Shown piece by piece: positions 13,250 to 14,465 of a DNA stretch of 14,465 nt (within the stretch, counting starts at the first letter, position 1; each line of letters begins with the position of its first letter). Both the position numbers and the translations under genes were made by a program. Where the stretch lies: the NCBI GenBank assembly GCA_964608495.1, contig CAZSOQ010000128.1, positions 1-14,465 of the forward strand. The letters are read 5' to 3'. Below the pieces are notes generated by a model that was given only the letters and a program-made list of their open reading frames with translations, was not told where the DNA came from and did no database searches. The stretch comes from JAKORR01 sp964608495 (GTDB lineage: Bacteria; Armatimonadota; Zipacnadia; Zipacnadales; FEN-943).

Positions 13250-13642
13250 ATGGATTCGGTCTTAGCGGGGGCCGCTGGGCGCATAGCGTGGGCCGCTAGG
13301 CCCGTAGCGGGAGCCGCTCGGTCTGCCGGCGCTCCGCTTCGCAGCCCTGCCTCACGCCGCAGGAGCGCCGCCGGCCCGGCATCCCTTGAGCAGTCCAGCA
13401 GTCCGCCGGCCCAGGTCCCGGCGCCCGCGTCCGAGGGGCGTGACGCCAGTCTGGTGCGGCGGCTCGCGCGCCAGCTCGCCTCGCAGCGCCCCTGCCTACG
13501 GGAGTCGCTGGTGGCGAGTCTGAGGGAACGCCTGCACCGTGGGGACTACAATCCCGACCCTCGCGACATCGCGGCCGGCCTTCTGCGTCTGGGGCGCGGC
13601 GACCGGCCCGCCGCCGAGCAGACGACGAACGGCTCTGTCTGA
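13250..13642 (+). CDS. flgM: FlgM-like anti-sigma-28 factor
   Basis: The 130-residue protein carries the FlgM C-terminal sigma-binding signature at residues 84-112: a helix R-E-S-L-V-A-S-L-R-E-R-L, then H-R-G-D-Y-N-P-D-P and a helix R-D-I-A-A-G-L-L. This is the G-x-Y-x-V-D-x-x-x-I-A pattern of the family. FlgM binds and holds FliA until it is exported through the finished flagellar hook. The first 70 residues are low-complexity, rich in Ala, Arg, Pro and Ser, and include three 7-residue repeats (5-25). Family proteins are usually about 90-110 residues, so the N-terminal part is extended. ATG 13250 is chosen because AGGGGG lies 7 nt upstream and because the upstream ATG 13214 would overlap the predicted -10 box. 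No other flagellar gene is in the window. It ends 17 nt from the convergent GT2 gene. Confidence 0.68.
   Translation: MDSVLAGAAGRIAWAARPVAGAARSAGAPLRSPASRRRSAAGPASLEQSSSPPAQVPAPASEGRDASLVRRLARQLASQRPCLRESLVASLRERLHRGDYNPDPRDIAAGLLRLGRGDRPAAEQTTNGSV
13262..13324 (+). repeat. Three 21-bp in-frame tandem repeats in the FlgM-like gene
   Basis: Units 13262-13282, 13283-13303 and 13304-13324 share the frame and a GCG-N3-GCC-GCT core. They encode L-A-G-A-A-G-R, I-A-W-A-A-R-P and V-A-G-A-A-R-S, with a hydrophobic residue first and a basic residue near the end of each heptad. Confidence 0.8.
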
Positions 13643-13659
13643 CGCCGGCCCGCGGCGCC

Positions 13660-14465
13660 TCACTGCCCGCCGCTGTGGTCGTCCTCGTCCTCCAGCCCCA
13701 CGCTCTCGGCCACCACGTACACGGGCCGGGCCCTCACTTCCTCGTAGATCCGCGCCACATACTCGCCCAGGATGCCCAGGCAGATGAGCTGCACGGCTCC
13801 CAGAAACAGGATCGAGATCATCGTCGAGGCCCAGCCCAGGATGGCCTGACCCGAGATCAGCTTCTGGTAGAGCACCCAGGCCGAGAAGACCAGGGCCACC
13901 AGCGCGGTCAGCAGCCCCAGCAGGCTGGCGAGCCGCGCGGGCACGAAGGAGTAGGCGAAGATGGCGTCCAGGCCCATCCGCAGCAGCTTGCCGAAGGTCT
14001 GCTTGGGGGCCCCGGCGTAGCGCTCGGGTCGGTCGAAGGCCACGCCCGTCTGCCTGAAGCCCGCGTAGGCCCGCAGCCCCGGCATGTAGCGGCTGCGCTC
14101 CGGCATCTCGTTGATGGCCGTGACGACCTTCCGCCTCATGGCGCAGAAGGTGCCCGCTCCGCGCGGCATCGGCGGCTGCACCAGCCGCGTCTGGAGCTCG
14201 TGGAACAGGTTGAGCACCGTGCCCCGAGCCAGAGGCTCCCGCCGCGAGCGCTTCACCGCGTAAGCCACGTCGTACCCCTTGCCCAGCTCGGCCACCAGCT
14301 CCGGGATCAACTCCGGCGGGTCCTGCAGGTCCGCGTCCATCACCACCACTAGGTCGTCGGGCGATCCGAGCCGCCGCTCGGCCTGGCCCAGTCCCGCGGC
14401 CAGAGCCGCCTGCTGCCCGAAGTTGCGCGCCAGCGAGAGGCCCTTGACCCGACCGTCCCGCTCGT
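13660..14465 (-). CDS. Family 2 glycosyltransferase, GtrB/DPM1-like polyprenyl-phosphate sugar synthase (5' end outside window)
   Basis: The frame is open from its stop at 13660 to the right edge, so the N-terminus lies outside. The first visible residues include L-A-R-N-F-G-Q-Q-A-A-L-A-A-G-L, the known GT2 motif. The metal-binding D-A-D (D-A-D-L-Q-D-P-P-E, encoded around 14317-14343) follows. Q-T-F-G-K-L and two C-terminal transmembrane helices follow (about 13875-13960 and 13755-13830), ending in G-E-Y-V-A-R-I-Y-E-E-V-R. This is the layout of GtrB, ArnC and DPM-like enzymes that make undecaprenyl- or dolichyl-phosphate sugars. Those are the donors used by GT-C enzymes such as the one at the left edge. 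The sugar is unknown. It is convergent with the FlgM-like gene (17-nt gap) and on the opposite strand from the GT4 gene. Confidence 0.9.
   Translation of the reverse strand, partial: ERDGRVKGLSLARNFGQQAALAAGLGQAERRLGSPDDLVVVMDADLQDPPELIPELVAELGKGYDVAYAVKRSRREPLARGTVLNLFHELQTRLVQPPMPRGAGTFCAMRRKVVTAINEMPERSRYMPGLRAYAGFRQTGVAFDRPERYAGAPKQTFGKLLRMGLDAIFAYSFVPARLASLLGLLTALVALVFSAWVLYQKLISGQAILGWASTMISILFLGAVQLICLGILGEYVARIYEEVRARPVYVVAESVGLEDEDDHSGGQ

Overview
The window is GC-rich (about 70% by eye) bacterial chromosome with 12 protein genes. Two of them are cut by the window edges. I saw no rRNA, tRNA, CRISPR array, insertion sequence or phage gene. The gene mix points to a little-cultured soil or sediment phylum such as Armatimonadota, Planctomycetota or a related MAG lineage. 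It includes a uroporphyrinogen-decarboxylase-like protein, a DUF4038-type glycosidase, GH4 and Gfo/Idh/MocA enzymes, an Eis-like acetyltransferase, a dockerin-like remnant and FlgM/RpoN. That placement is an inference; nothing here fixes the phylum.

Layout. Left (1-3316, + strand): the 3' part of a polytopic membrane glycosyltransferase, a UDP-glucuronate-4-epimerase-like enzyme overlapping it by ATGA, and a URO-D-like protein. Middle (3495-8767, - strand): a probable operon of serine hydrolase, DUF4038-like glycosidase and Eis-like acetyltransferase, followed by a GH4 glycosidase with its own regulatory region. A Gfo/Idh/MocA dehydrogenase (8968-10017, +) diverges from the operon. Together these look like a sugar-scavenging locus, but no transporter is present. 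Right (10252-14465): sigma-54 (rpoN), a GT4 glycosyltransferase that appears to be leaderless, a FlgM-like anti-sigma factor, and the 3' part of a GtrB/DPM1-like GT2 enzyme on the opposite strand.

Most interesting signals. (1) Two sigma-28 (FliA)-type promoters with the same 16-nt spacing lie upstream of rpoN and of the FlgM-like gene. They suggest a FliA-controlled circuit that feeds both sigma-54 and the FliA antagonist. (2) A REP-like intergenic repeat family of five clear copies and one degraded copy occurs in four intergenic regions. Its ends are conserved and its central hairpin changes sequence while keeping its pairing. (3) A LacI-type palindrome lies in the GH4 leader, and a double palindrome lies in the divergent serine hydrolase/dehydrogenase region. 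(4) A dockerin-like tail is left out of frame after the GT4 gene. No gap between genes exceeds 300 bases.
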